Below, piece by piece: positions 38,257-48,160 of a stretch of DNA of 64,000 bases; within the stretch, counting starts at the first letter, position 1; each line of letters begins with the position of its first letter. The notes below the pieces were generated by a model that ran no database searches, had not been told where the DNA came from, and saw only the letters and a list, made by a program, of their open reading frames with translations. The stretch is taken from assembly GCA_963700195.1 (NCBI GenBank), contig CAVOWQ010000015.1:1-64000 (forward strand), in the 5' to 3' direction. The position numbers and the translations under genes were made by a program. The stretch comes from AP-15 sp963700195. Lineage in GTDB: Bacteria > Pseudomonadota > Alphaproteobacteria > ATCC43930 > CGMCC-115725.

Positions 38257-38490
38257 TCAGGGTTGCCAGAAATGCTTGTTGCACTCGCGATCGACGTCCG
38301 AGCGGCTCAATCCGACATCGCGCAACATGCGGGCGTCGAGTTGGAGGAGCAAGTGTCGGCCCCGCGCTCGTTCCCGCCAACCCCGAAATCGGCCCAGAAG
38401 GTTTTGCAACAACCGACGAGGATCGGCGGGCCCGCGGACATTGCGTAGCTGGAAGAGGCTCCTTGTATCGATACAATCTCTATGTACCAT
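38257..38490 (-). CDS. DUF1127 small protein
   Basis: 77 residues from ATG 38490. The C-terminal LLLQLDARMLRDVGLSRSDVDREC is the DUF1127 (YjiS-like) motif: an arginine-rich amphipathic helix seen in short alphaproteobacterial proteins, some of which bind RNA or regulate phosphate and carbon metabolism. The arginine-rich middle (RFRGWRERARGRH) fits nucleic-acid contact. It lies between the MocR gene (divergent, 75 bases away) and PhzF. Confidence 0.82.
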   Translation of the reverse strand: MVHRDCIDTRSLFQLRNVRGPADPRRLLQNLLGRFRGWRERARGRHLLLQLDARMLRDVGLSRSDVDRECNKHFWQP

Positions 38491-38565
38491 AGGTCTGTAC
38501 TCGTCATCTAAGCCCGACGAAGTCAAATTGACTCGGAATAATTCGTCAATCATAAACTTGTCACC

Positions 38566-39960
38566 ATGACAAATTGGATACCCGATCTCTCGGACCGCCA
38601 TGGGCCGCGTTACCGCGCTATAGCCGAAGCCCTGGCAGAGGATGTGCAAGGCGGCCGGCTGGCGGCCGGCACGCAGCTGCCAACTCAGCGCGATCTCGCG
38701 TGGAAACTGCACGTCACGATCGGCACCGTCAGCCGCGCCTATGCGGAGGCCGAGCGGCGCGGCCTGATTGCCGGCGAGGTGGGCCGCGGGACCTATGTTC
38801 GGCGTCCGGCCGGTGTGGCTCCGGTGATGCCCGGCGACATTCTCGGCGAGACGCAGGATCCCGATTTCATCGACCTCACGATCAATCGGCCCTGCGCTGC
38901 CGGGGAGGGGGAGGCGATCGCCGCGGCGCTGCAGGGACTGGCCGCCGACCCCGACCTCGCCGATCTCCTCGATTATCAAATCCCGGCAGGCCGCTGTGAG
39001 GACCGCATTGCCGGGACCGCTTTTCTCGCCACTTGCGGGCTGGTCACGACGCCCGAACAGGTGGTAGTGACGGCCGGCGGACAGCACGCTATGACTTGCG
39101 TCATCGCTGCCTTGACCCAGCCCGGCGACACCTTGGCGGCCGAGGCGTTGACCTACCCCGGCCTGCGTGCGCTGGCGAAGTTATTGCAATTGCGGGTGGT
39201 CCCCATTGCCATGGACGCGCAAGGGTTGGTCCCCGATGCGCTCGACGCGGCCTGCCGCGCCGCGCCGGTGCGCGCCCTTTACACAATGCCGACATTGCAC
39301 AACCCGACCACTGCCACGATGCCGGTGGCGCGACGGCAGGTCTTGGCCGAGGTCGCGCAGCGACACGGGGTATTACTGATAGAGGATGACGTCTACGGCT
39401 TTCTTATGGATAAGCCATTGCCGCCGCTCGCGCATTTCGCGCCGCAGCACGGCATCTACATCACATCGACCTCGAAAAGCCTGATGCCGGCTTTACGCGT
39501 CGGCTACGTGCATGCTCCCCAGGCGCAGATCGAGCCGATTGCCGCCGCAGTCCGCGCCACGATTTATTCGACGCCGCCCTTGATGGCGCGCATCGTCGCG
39601 CGCTGGATCGCCGACGGCACTGCGGAGCGGCTCGTCGCGCAAAAGCGCAGCGAGACGCGGAGCCGGAATCGCAGAGCGCGCGAAATCCTCTCAGACGTCG
39701 AGGTTACCGGCGATCCTGCAGCCGCCCATCTCTGGCTGACGCTCCCGGAGCCATGGGGCGCCGACGATTTTGCGGCGGCGGCTCGGCGATCCGGGGTCGG
39801 GATCGTCCCCGCCGCCGCCTTCGCCGTCACCCGTCAGCCGCCCAATGCGGTGCGCATCTGTCTCGGGGCCCAGACCACAGCCGAGCGGGTGGAGCGCGGC
39901 ATAGCTCGGCTCGCGGCGCTGCTCGCCACTCCGCCCGAACGCTACCTATCGGTCGTGTGA
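38566..39960 (+). CDS. MocR-type transcription regulator (GntR HTH plus aminotransferase domain)
   Basis: 464 residues, intact. N-terminal winged helix of the GntR type (QLPTQRDLAWKLHVTIGTVS then RAYAEAERRGLIAGEVG), followed by a class I PLP aminotransferase domain with EDDVYGF and the PLP lysine in TSTSKSLMPALRVGY. These proteins sense PLP or an amino acid-PLP adduct and often control the divergent gene. Here that is DUF1127-PhzF-GNAT, with 75 bases between starts. That regulatory link is inference. Confidence 0.92.
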   Translation: MTNWIPDLSDRHGPRYRAIAEALAEDVQGGRLAAGTQLPTQRDLAWKLHVTIGTVSRAYAEAERRGLIAGEVGRGTYVRRPAGVAPVMPGDILGETQDPDFIDLTINRPCAAGEGEAIAAALQGLAADPDLADLLDYQIPAGRCEDRIAGTAFLATCGLVTTPEQVVVTAGGQHAMTCVIAALTQPGDTLAAEALTYPGLRALAKLLQLRVVPIAMDAQGLVPDALDAACRAAPVRALYTMPTLHNPTTATMPVARRQVLAEVAQRHGVLLIEDDVYGFLMDKPLPPLAHFAPQHGIYITSTSKSLMPALRVGYVHAPQAQIEPIAAAVRATIYSTPPLMARIVARWIADGTAERLVAQKRSETRSRNRRAREILSDVEVTGDPAAAHLWLTLPEPWGADDFAAAARRSGVGIVPAAAFAVTRQPPNAVRICLGAQTTAERVERGIARLAALLATPPERYLSVV

Positions 39961-39965
39961 TCGGG

Positions 39966-40634
39966 TCAGCCTGCGTAGCGCTGCGAGGCTGTTCTGCGTT
40001 GCCGGCTCGATCGGCGGTGCCGGCGTTGAGGCGGACGTTGCCAATTCATCGTGCTCGACACCAACCCTTGAGCCCGCATACTGCGCAGCCACCGCCACAC
40101 ACGCCAGTTGCGGTAAAAATGATGCAGTCCGGCGACCCCGCAGATCACCAGAACCCAAGAGGACAGCGCCAAAAACGGCAGGGTTAGAATTTCATATTCT
40201 TCGGCGCCGGGCTTCAGGAGCCCGCAATCGTCCCGGCCTCCGGCGAGGTTGCGCAGAAAGGCGTCGGGGTAAACGCAGGCGGCGGGATCGACGTACATGG
40301 CGGATTTGTCGTCGCCGACAGCGCCGAGCTTCAACTCTCGCTTATCGAACCAGCCGGCGATCGGGTCAGCCTCGGCCGTCGCGTCGATCGCGCCCGCTGC
40401 GGCGGCGGGGTCGATGGAGTAAGGGTGCGGCGTGCGTGTTTCGGCTCCGGCGAGAGGCGGTGGCCCCAGAAACTCGGCAGGCTGCGCCTCGACGAGCGGG
40501 GCAGCGGCCGGACCCGCTGTCTGCGTCGACAACACCGCCGGCAAGGCGGCGGCCAGAACCACGATGATGACAAGGCGTGGCAGTTCGACCCCCAAAACCC
40601 GGAGCCCGAGTAAACCCAAACTCTGCGAACCCAA
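39966..40634 (-). CDS. Hypothetical membrane-anchored protein
   Basis: 222 residues if begun at TTG 40634; no ATG or good ribosome binding site is seen, so the start is doubtful. It has an N-terminal hydrophobic segment (LPRLVIIVVLAAALPAVLST), a central alanine/proline-rich region with two cysteines (PAACVYPDAF and GRDDCGLLKPG), a second membrane segment (LTLPFLALSSWVLVICGVAG) and a very basic tail. It ends six bases from the end of the MocR gene (convergent). Plausible by composition; no family recognised. Confidence 0.45.
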   Translation of the reverse strand: MGSQSLGLLGLRVLGVELPRLVIIVVLAAALPAVLSTQTAGPAAAPLVEAQPAEFLGPPPLAGAETRTPHPYSIDPAAAAGAIDATAEADPIAGWFDKRELKLGAVGDDKSAMYVDPAACVYPDAFLRNLAGGRDDCGLLKPGAEEYEILTLPFLALSSWVLVICGVAGLHHFYRNWRVWRWLRSMRAQGLVSSTMNWQRPPQRRHRRSSRQRRTASQRYAG

Positions 40635-40765
40635 CTATCGAGGGCGGCAGAATGGGGGTTTCCACCGAAAATACAATAAAAATTACGCCTATCGGTTGCC
40701 GTTGCCTCCTCGCAACTCCTTATTTCGCGAAGGCCCCCTTCCGTTTTTGCCGGACGGGTCAGATC

Positions 40766-40850
40766 TGCTGGATGGCGGAGAGCAGCCATTGGCCGCCGCG
40801 GCGGCGGACAAAGGTCCACATCTCTTCGGCCTCGACCGGGTGGCGCGGGT
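40766..40850 (+). repeat. Direct repeat L: 85-bp copy of the Tim44 gene 3' end
   Basis: These 85 bases match 48168-48252 with two mismatches (83/85). On the minus strand they encode HPVEAEEMWTFVRRRGGQWL and SAIQQI then a stop at 40758, a slightly different end from the intact gene (IQQV). Sequence beyond the stop is also similar (ACGGGTC near 40754 and 48149). The two copies are in the same orientation, 7402 bases apart, and bracket the restriction island. This is the layout left when an element integrates at the 3' end of a gene. Confidence 0.85.
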
Positions 40851-40883
40851 TCGGCGTGGATCGCCTTGGCCTTTCCCCGCGCT

Positions 40884-41063
40884 TTCCCTGCCGGACAGGG
40901 AAAAATGGGGAAAAAATCGAATCCGGCCGGGGAGCCGATCCTACCCGTATCGAGAAAAGACATTTCGATCAAATACTTAGCCATCCGTTCGTCGTCTTTC
41001 CGGCCGCGTCGGCAGGGAAGTTATTTTCCCTGCTAGGCGCCTTAGCAGGGAAATGGCAGGGAA
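40884..41063. repeat. Second TTCCCTG / CAGGGAA repeat cluster
   Basis: TTCCCTG at 40884 and 41026, and CAGGGAA at 40896, 41013, 41046 and 41057. Several pairs form hairpins, for example TTCCCTGCCGGACAGGGAA at 40884-40902. The words and arrangement match the cluster at 3811-3973. This one starts immediately inside the left direct repeat of the island. No gene is present from about 40851 to 41300. Confidence 0.65.
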
Positions 41064-41300
41064 GTTCGCCGACCGGTTCAGGCGGCGCCGATTGTGTCTA
41101 CCCATCCCGCCGGCGCACTACGCCAACCTGCCGCAACTCATACGCCTCGATCGTGACACCAGGATGGCGAAGTCTCCACCCCTGGTAAGGCGTGGGCATC
41201 GCCTGTGGCGACGAGTGTCAAGCGCGTAGAAGATCTACGACGCGGCCCGGATGTCGCGGATTAAAACACTATTATCAAGACCAACGCGTCGAGCGCATAG

Positions 41301-41469
41301 ATGCTGAACCTTCATGTCGAACGCGCCAAGAATGTCCTCTTCGTGAAGCGCTCGATGGCCTCCGGCTACGCCGGCGTCGAAAACGAGCTCTTCTACCGCA
41401 ACAACACGATGATGCTGTTCGGAAATGCCAAGAAAATGTGCCGAGGAAATCGTCAAAGCGCTCGAATAA
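41301..41469 (+). pseudogene. pntB: pntB (NAD(P) transhydrogenase beta) C-terminal scrap
   Basis: About 55 residues matching the NADP(H)-binding end of proton-translocating transhydrogenase subunit beta: VLFVKRSMASGYAGVENELF and NNTMMLFGNAKKM, then, after one base shift, AEEIVKALE and a stop at 41467-41469. The membrane part and most of domain III are absent. It has no neighbours of its pathway and probably came in with the island or marks a previous insertion. Confidence 0.85.
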
Positions 41470-41596
41470 GGCCGTATCTCGCAGGCAGCGGCTCCGAGCC
41501 TCGCACCTTTACTCCGGCCTAAGAATCGATGCTTATAAAAGCGATTGATAATCCGGCCTTAATGTGCGGCCGGCGTTTGAGGGAGACTGGGCGAGC

Positions 41597-43712
41597 GTGG
41601 CGAATGAGGCTTTCGCGCGGGTCAAGATCGACCAGCTCTTGCGGGATATCGACTGGAAGCTGACGGACGGGCGCAGCATCCGCTTCGAGTACCCGCTCGA
41701 TGACGGTGGAAAGGCGGATTACGCCTTATTCGACCGGCAGGGCCGCGCGCTTGCGGTTCTCGAAGCCAAGAGCACCAGCGTCAACCTGAGTGCCGGGGAA
41801 GCACAGGGTCGTCGATACGCAGACCAGCTCGACGTCCCATTTATTTTCCTGTCGAACGGCGAAGAAGTCTGGTTCTGCGATAAAGAGCAGGACGCACATT
41901 TTCGCGCAGTAGAGACCGTATTCAGTCAGGACGATCTGGTCCGGCGCAGAGCCGCCCGGGGCATTCGGCGCAATCCGCTCGACATCCCGATCGATCATCG
42001 GATCGCCGGGGGTGGCGGGCGCAACTATCAGACCGCCTGCATCGACGTCCTTTGCCGCGAGATGGTCAACGGGCGCCGAAAGATGCTTGTCGAGATGGCG
42101 ACCGGCACCGGCAAAACCCGGATGGCCGCCGCCCTGCTAAAGCGTCTGTTCGAGGCGAATTGGGTAACGCGCGCCTTGTTCGTCGTCGACCGCAATCAGC
42201 TCGCCATTCAGGCCGAGGACGCCTTCGCGGAGTGCTTGCCACACTTGCCGTGCTATCGCGTGCCGCGCATCGGGCGCCGCTTCCAGGACGAGAAGCGGAT
42301 CACCATCGTCACCCTGCAAACGCTGGTCAACGAGTATGCCAACTATTCGGCCGGCTACTTCGACCTGATCGTCATCGACGAATGCCATCGCAGCATTTAC
42401 GGCCAATGGCGGCGCGCGCTCGACCATTTCGACGCGATAAAGATCGGGCTGACCGCAACGCCGTGCGTTATGCAGGACGACGCGGATGTCGACGAGGAAG
42501 ACCGCCAGGCGATCCGAGACACATTGCGCTTCTTCGAGGTCCAGCGGCCGACCTACAGCTATACGTTATTGGAGGCCATTTCCGACGGCCACCTGGTGCC
42601 CTACGAGATCTACCGGGCGATGACCGCGCGCACCGCCGCCAGAGATGGTTTTCCCGTGGCCCGCGACGAAATCGATTGGGACGCTCTGGACGAAGCAACA
42701 CGGACAGAGCTTGAAACGCTATTCGCTGATCGCGACCCACTGATCGTCGATCCCACGGCATTGGAACGGAAATTTACGATCCCGGAGCGCAATCGCGCGA
42801 TGGTCCGGGAATTTCGTCAGGTTCTAGAAAACGGCTATACCGGCCCGAATGGCAGTCCGGCGTGCGCCCGATTGGGGCAAAACGATCGTGTTCGCGGTCA
42901 CCAAGCGTCATGCCGAGACGCTCGCCCGAATGCTCGACCAGGAATTCGCGGATAAAAAACCGAGCCCCACGATTCGCTACGCTGATTTCGTCGTATCCGG
43001 GCTCGGACCGGACGATACCGTGGACGCCGCCGCGAAGATCAAGCGCTTCAAGAAAGAGGAATACCCGCAGATCCTCGTCAGCGTAAACATGCTGGACACC
43101 GGCTTCGACTGCCCGGAGGTCCGCAATCTGGTGATGGCGCGCTTCACCCACAGCTCGATCCTGTATCAGCAGATGCGCGGCCGCGGCACGCGCCTGTCGC
43201 CCGGCAAAAGCCGATTTACGATGTTCGACTTCACCGGTGTGACGTTGCGCCATGGCGATGACGAGATGCCCGGAGAAGGCGGCGTTGTCGTAGTGCGCGA
43301 GCAGCCGGGCTTACCCTATCAACCCCGTCGCCTGTTGACGCTCGACGTGCACGACGAAATCGACCCGAACACCCGCGAATGGGTGACGATCGACGAAACC
43401 GGCCGCGCCTTCATGGACGCGGACGAAGCCGTCGCCGAGGCGCGCGGCGCCGCCTTCGAGACCTGGTTGAGCGCGCACAGCTTCAATTCCGACCAGCTTC
43501 GCGTGCTGCATCTCGTCAAGGAGCAGATCAAAGCCAATGCCGCCGATCTGACCGGTTTCGAGAGCTGGCGGTTCGACATGCCGCCGCTGTCGATGAACGG
43601 CGGCTTCGAGCGCGCCCGCGCCGTGTTCGGCGGCGAAGCCGAACTGGAGCGCGTATTCGGCGACATGAACCGGGCCGTCTTCGAAGCTGCATCACGCACG
43701 TCCCGAAGGTGA
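41597..43712 (+). CDS. hsdR: Type I restriction endonuclease subunit R (frame broken once)
   Basis: About 705 residues from GTG 41597 (GTG 41564 is an alternative). N-terminal PD-(D/E)xK nuclease (GKADYALFDRQGRALAVLEAK), then SF2 translocase: Walker A MATGTGKTRMAA near residue 167, DECH in LIVIDECHRSIYG, GLTATP, and motif VI QMRGRGTRLSPGKS. The frame changes near 42855 between the RecA-like domains (the second half restarts with RRAPDWGKTIVFAVTKRHAE). It translocates and cleaves unmodified DNA. It is the first gene of the R-M-S set. It lacks the long C-terminal part of EcoR124-like HsdR, as do other short HsdR proteins. Confidence 0.88.
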
Positions 43713-43785
43713 GGTCCGCGCGGATAAGCCTGCAACCTGATACTATCTGAGCAAGTCCGTCGCTAACCAAGTAGACAACCCCTAT

Positions 43786-43852
43786 CTCGCTTTACCGGCG
43801 AAAGCCGGTATCCATGGCGGGAGTGGCTCCCGGCCTGCGCCGGGAAAGCGAG
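43786..43852. repeat. Hairpin-forming repeat between hsdR and hsdM
   Basis: Outer arms CTCGCTTT and AAAGCGAG, with two inner hairpins (ACCGGCGAAAGCCGGT and CCCGGCCTGCGCCGGG). It resembles short mobile REP-like elements. It lies in the 184-base gap between hsdR and hsdM and could modulate read-through. Confidence 0.55.
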
Positions 43853-43896
43853 GAGGTAGGTCGAAGATTTTTGTGAAAGCAGATCAGAGGCCGACA

Positions 43897-45522
43897 ATGC
43901 CCTTCACCCCCGACATGCGCCGCAAGGTCGATCAGATCCGCGATTATCTCTACGGCGGCGGCTATCCCGATCCGCTGACCAACGCCGAGCAGCTCAGCTT
44001 CCTGTTCTTTTTCTACATGATCGAGGGGATCGACAGCGCCAATCTGCGCCAGGCCGAGAGCCACCGGCCGAGCCTATGACAGCCTGTTCGCCGGCGACTG
44101 GACCCTCCGCAACCCGCTGAACGCGCCGGCGAAGGGCGTCGAGACCGTGCCGCGCGAGCGCATGCGCTGGTCGTCCTGGGCGAATGCGATGTCCGGCGAG
44201 CAACTGGTCACCTGGGTCCGCGACGAGGTTTTCGAGTTCTTCCGCGAGATCGGCGACGCCTACGGCATGGGCTTCATGGCGCAGGCGCGCCTGGCGATCG
44301 ACGAGCCGACCGTGCTGACCCAGATCGTGACCCTGGTCAATGAATTGCGGCTGGAGCACGCCGATCCCGACAGCAAGGGCGATCTGTTCGAGCATGTGTT
44401 GCGCCAGATCAAGCAGGCCGGCGAACTCGGCCAGTTCCGCACCCCGCGCCACATCATCCGCGCGATCGTCGATCTGGTCGATCCGCGCATCGGCGAGACG
44501 GTCTATGACCCCGCCGCCGGCACCGCCGGTTTTCTGGTCGCGGCTTTCGAGCATATCCGGCTGGCGAATTCCTCGCCGCACGGCCGCGAGACGCGGAGTT
44601 CGAGGGCAAGATCTTCGAGCGCGGCTTTGGCGACCGGCTCAACAGACGCCAGTGGCGCCAGCTTCAGACCGCGACCTTTTACGGCAACGACGTCGACGCC
44701 AAGATGGTCAGCCTCGCCTCGATGAACCTGGCACTGCGCGGCTTGCCCGATGTGCGCATCCTCCGGCGCAACGTGCTGACCACCAGCTTCGACCGCCAGA
44801 TGAAGGCCGAGCGCGGCTCTGCCGCTCGACGGCTACAATGTGGTGCTCGCCAACCCGCCCTTCTCCGGCCGCATCGACCGCGACCGCATCGTCGACGACG
44901 TCAAGATCGGCACCACCACCGCGACCGAGCTGCTGTTCGTCAAATACATGGTCGACAACCTCAAACCGGACGGCCGCTGCGGCGTCATCGTGCCGGAGGG
45001 CGTGCTGTTCGGCTCGACCGGCGCGCACAAGGAATTGCGCCGCATATTGTTGCAGAACAACCGCGTCGAGGCGGTTTTGTCACTGCCCGGCGGGTGTTCC
45101 AGCCCTATTCCGGGGTCAAGACCTCGGTGCTGATCGTACGCAAGGGCGGGCGCACCGAGCGGGTCATGTTCCTGCATGCCGATGCCGACGGCTTCAAGCT
45201 CGACGCCAACCACGACCAGCCGATCGAGGCCGACGATCTGCCCGGCCTGATCGCGGCCTTCAACAGCCGCGACGAGCTGTGGGCCGACTGGAAGGATCGC
45301 GATGCCGCCGCGCCCTGGAGTGAGAAATGGTGGTTCGCCGAGGCCGCGGCGATCGAGCGCGAGGATTGGAACCTGTCCGCCTCACGCTACCGCCCGCAAA
45401 ACCGCGAGGCGGCGGAGCACCGCGATCCGCGGGAATTGCTCGCTGAACTGCGCGACGAAACCGCCGCCATCCTCGCCGACATCGACGCTCTCGCCGCCGA
45501 ACTGGAAGCGCGCGCCGAGTGA
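43897..45522 (+). CDS. hsdM: Type I restriction methyltransferase subunit M (frame broken about four times)
   Basis: About 540 residues from ATG 43897 (AGAGG upstream). N-terminal HsdM helices (RRKVDQIRDYLYGGGYPDPL), QAGELGQFRTPRHIIRAIVD, the AdoMet motif DPAAGTAGFL, ATFYGNDVDAKMVSLASMNL and the catalytic motif NPPF in VVLANPPFSGR are all present, followed by VLFGSTGAHKELR and the long C-terminal helix. Breaks near 44075, 44590, 44815 and 45090. N6-adenine methylation of the recognition site protects host DNA. It overlaps hsdS by four bases. Confidence 0.88.
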
Positions 45523-46698
45523 ACACAGAAATTTCCTATCTCGGCGATTGTTTGCGGATCAAGCTCGCCATCCCTCAATCCAGTAGCCTACCCTGACCGG
45601 CTATTTCACGTCTTCAGCATTCCCGGGTTCGATAATGGTCGGAAGCCGGAGCATCTGGACTGGCCGTGAGATAGGAAGCAACAAATATAAAATCACATCG
45701 CGGGTGCGTTCTTGTATCCAAAATAAACCCTCGGATAAAACGCGTTTGGTATATCGAAAAACCGGATCCTACATCCGCCATATGTTCTACAGAATTTGCT
45801 TCAGCTTGTTCCATATAACGGGTCAGTTCGACTCCGTTTTTCGGAGCATTTCCCATTACTGCCGAATTTCGGAAAGGTTGACGGCGACCGCAGCGCAAGC
45901 AGCAACTAAAGCCGCGAACGATTCTTGCCAAACGCACTACTTTCAATCCCATTTCGCCCTCCGCCATTGGAGGAGCAGCGGCGAATTGTGGCGCTGTTGG
46001 ACCGGGCGGCGGAGATCAGACGCCGCGCCGAGGCCGCCGGCGCCAAGGCCACGCGCCATCATCCCCGCTCTGTTCCTCGACACCTTCGGCGACCCCACCA
46101 CCAACCCCAAAGGGTGGCCAACTGTGGCCGTTGGCGACCTATCACCATGCAGAATTGCGGAATGGGGTCTCCCCTTCGAGATCCGGGAAAATTCCCGGCA
46201 AGGTTCTGACGCTATCTGCAATCACACGCGGGTCGTTCGATGCGTCTGCTGTAAAGGAAAGTACATTCGCCGCACCTCTCGCAGAACAACAATCGGTTTC
46301 CCGAAAGCTGTTCTTAATCTGCCGTGGAAACGGAAATTGTGAACTGGTTGGGCAAGGTGCATATCCGGCTCTGGACATGCCCGGGGTAGCATTTCCAGAC
46401 ACGATGATCGCGCTTCGGACTATGGAAACAGAGATCGCACCTGAGTTCTTGTCAGCCGTGTGGTCGTCGCATCATGTGCGGGGGCAGATCCATTCTGCCG
46501 CAAAAACCACGAACGGCACGCGTTAAGATCAGTCAAAGCTCAATCGCGCAGTTCCGGTTCCCGCTTCCACCGCTCAGGCTCCAAGCCGTTTTTGCCGAAC
46601 AGGTTCAACGGATCGAGGCGCTGACCCGCAGTCTCGACGCGGCCGCGGCGAAGGCCGAAGCCCTGGCGGCCGCCCTCTCGGCGGAAGCATTCGAGTGA
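45519..46698 (+). CDS. hsdS: Type I restriction specificity subunit S (frame broken many times)
   Basis: From GTG 45519, overlapping the hsdM stop: NTEISYLGDCLRIKLAI. First target-recognition domain fragments are LFHVFSIPGFDNGRKPEH, GREIGSNKYKIT and SKINPRIKRVWYIEK. The central spacer has PPPLEEQRRIVALLDRAAEI and IPALFLDTFGDPTTNPKGWP. The second domain has HHAELRNGVSPS and PGVAFPDTMIALRTMETEIA, and the final helix SIAQFRFPLPPLRLQAVF. All parts of a two-TRD subunit are recoverable but at least six frame changes and some stops intervene, mostly in TRD1. Errors are possible; true decay is not excluded. The recognised DNA site cannot be predicted. Confidence 0.72.
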
Positions 46699-47116
46699 TG
46701 CTCGACCGCCTGCAAGCGGCATGGGGCTACACCAATGCCGAGATTTGGCGGCCTCTGTTCGATCGATACCGAGACAGGCATCCCGATCTGCCGATCGAGA
46801 TTGTGCGCGTGATGCTCGTGCGCCCGCGCGGCATGCGCCAGGTATTCGTCGAAACCGGCGAACTCCTGCGCTGGATGAGTTACGGGCCGACGTAGCTACC
46901 TTTCTCGACCTGCCCAGAGACGCCAGAACAGCGCTGCGACGGATCAGGCCTCAGTTCTTCACCGGAGGACGGGCAATTGCGCTTCTGCTTTCCGAAGTCG
47001 ATGAGGGACTTCGTGCATATGACGACCACGAGCTCGGGCGATACTATGGCGATCGCGTGGAGCGTTTTCTCGAGCGGCACGTGCTGCCTTACAGGCTGAG
47101 GATCGCGAGCCGCTGA
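46698..47116 (+). CDS. Unknown protein coupled to hsdS (frame broken once)
   Basis: About 138 residues. ATG 46698 overlaps the hsdS TGA. The first part (MLDRLQAAWGYTNAEIWRPL, then RYRDRHPDLPIEIVRVMLV) and the second (LDLPRDARTALRRIRPQFFT, GGRAIALLLSEVDEGLRAYD and LGRYYGDRVERFLERHVLPY) join after a shift near 46890. Helical, soluble, no recognised domain. Direct coupling to hsdS suggests a role with the restriction system, which is inference. Confidence 0.55.
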
Positions 47117-47137
47117 AGCTGACACCCCTTCTGCACG

Positions 47138-47575
47138 GTGAAGTCGATGAACTTTACCGGACGCTCCGTGATGAGGGCGACGGCGGACGAAAATCTCAGG
47201 GAGGCTTTGTCTGCATTCGAAAGCGCCTGGGAGCGCCATTCGAGCGATTGGAGCCAGATCAACGCGAAGGATGTAATCCGCACCGCTTCTCTGTTTGCGG
47301 AAAGCGCTTTGGTGTCTGCCTCGAACGGAAGGGCGAACGATTTTGCTCGCGCTCTGAGCAGAATGCGGACAGACGGACCGATTTCCCCAGCAACGACTTT
47401 GCCAATATCTTCGACAGAGCTTACACATTTGCGAACAATTACCCAAATATCCGCCATTCTCGGGAACGCGGATTGTGTTTGCCGCGACCTTCGAAAGGAG
47501 GATACGCTTCTGGCAGCGCTGGTGTTCGTCGGGCTCTATGGTTGCCTCAACGATCTGGGCGCGGATGATCGGTAG
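47138..47575 (+). CDS. Unknown protein in the restriction island
   Basis: 145 residues from GTG 47138, or 142 from ATG 47147; neither has a strong ribosome binding site. All helical in appearance: ENLREALSAFESAWERHSSD, VIRTASLFAESALVSASNG and a C-terminal LRKEDTLLAALVFVGLYGCL. I do not recognise the family. Codon use is less GC-biased than the flanks. It sits between the hsdS-coupled gene and yafQ. Confidence 0.5.
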   Translation: MKSMNFTGRSVMRATADENLREALSAFESAWERHSSDWSQINAKDVIRTASLFAESALVSASNGRANDFARALSRMRTDGPISPATTLPISSTELTHLRTITQISAILGNADCVCRDLRKEDTLLAALVFVGLYGCLNDLGADDR

Positions 47576-47622
47576 AAGCGGAAGTTTTCGAATAACGCGT
47601 AGGGGAGCGATGGCCGATCTGA

Positions 47623-47902
47623 ATGCGGAGGATTGAGCGCGCCACAGCGTTCAAACGCGATTACCGCAGGCCCAAGGCGATCTCCCGGTACCGTGACCTG
47701 GACGAGCGCCTATGGCCGTCCTGGAACTTTGGTCAATGACCGAGCGTTGCCTTCCGGCAATCGCGATCATGCCCTATCGGGAAATTGGTCGGGCTACGGG
47801 CACTGTCATCTCTGGCCCGACCTCCTGCTGATTTACGCCAAGCCCCCATCTGACGTCCTGCGGCTCGTTGGGCTCGGGTCGCATAGCATTTTGTTCGATT
47901 AG
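47623..47902 (+). CDS. yafQ: YafQ/RelE-family toxin (two single-base breaks)
   Basis: From ATG 47623: MRRIERATAFKRDYRR, then in the next frame VNDRALPSGNRDHALSGNWS, GYGHCHLWPDLLLIYAKP and VLRLVGLGSHSILFD. This is the YafQ ribosome-dependent mRNA interferase pattern, with the catalytic His residues in DHAL and CHLWPDL and the terminal Phe. Two one-base deletions near 47710 and 47726, in AA and TTT(T) contexts, restore one frame of about 93 residues. The antitoxin should lie upstream, but only ADLNAED and a TGA overlapping the toxin start remain. Orphan toxin or dead copy. Confidence 0.75.
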
Positions 47903-48160
47903 CATCAGCGCACCATTGCGCTCGTCAGTCCACGAGCGCAATCCTTAGCTGCATCACGTGCCGCGGCCGCGGCAATCGCGGTCGCGTCAGCGCATGCACT
48001 GCGCGAGATGGCCGACATGCTTAAAAATGGCAGGGATCAGCCTGCGTTACGCGATCCACCCGGCCGTCGGATGGATGCCGGGGCACATGAACATCCTGCC
48101 CGCCAAAACCAACGTCCCCTATGATGAGGTCTTCGGGACCCGCCCCAACGGGTCGGATCC

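Noticed and set aside
45519..46698. HsdS with a single target-recognition domain (half-size S subunit)
   Set aside because: Fragments of the first domain are recoverable in other frames between 45600 and 45950, so the subunit is of normal two-domain type.
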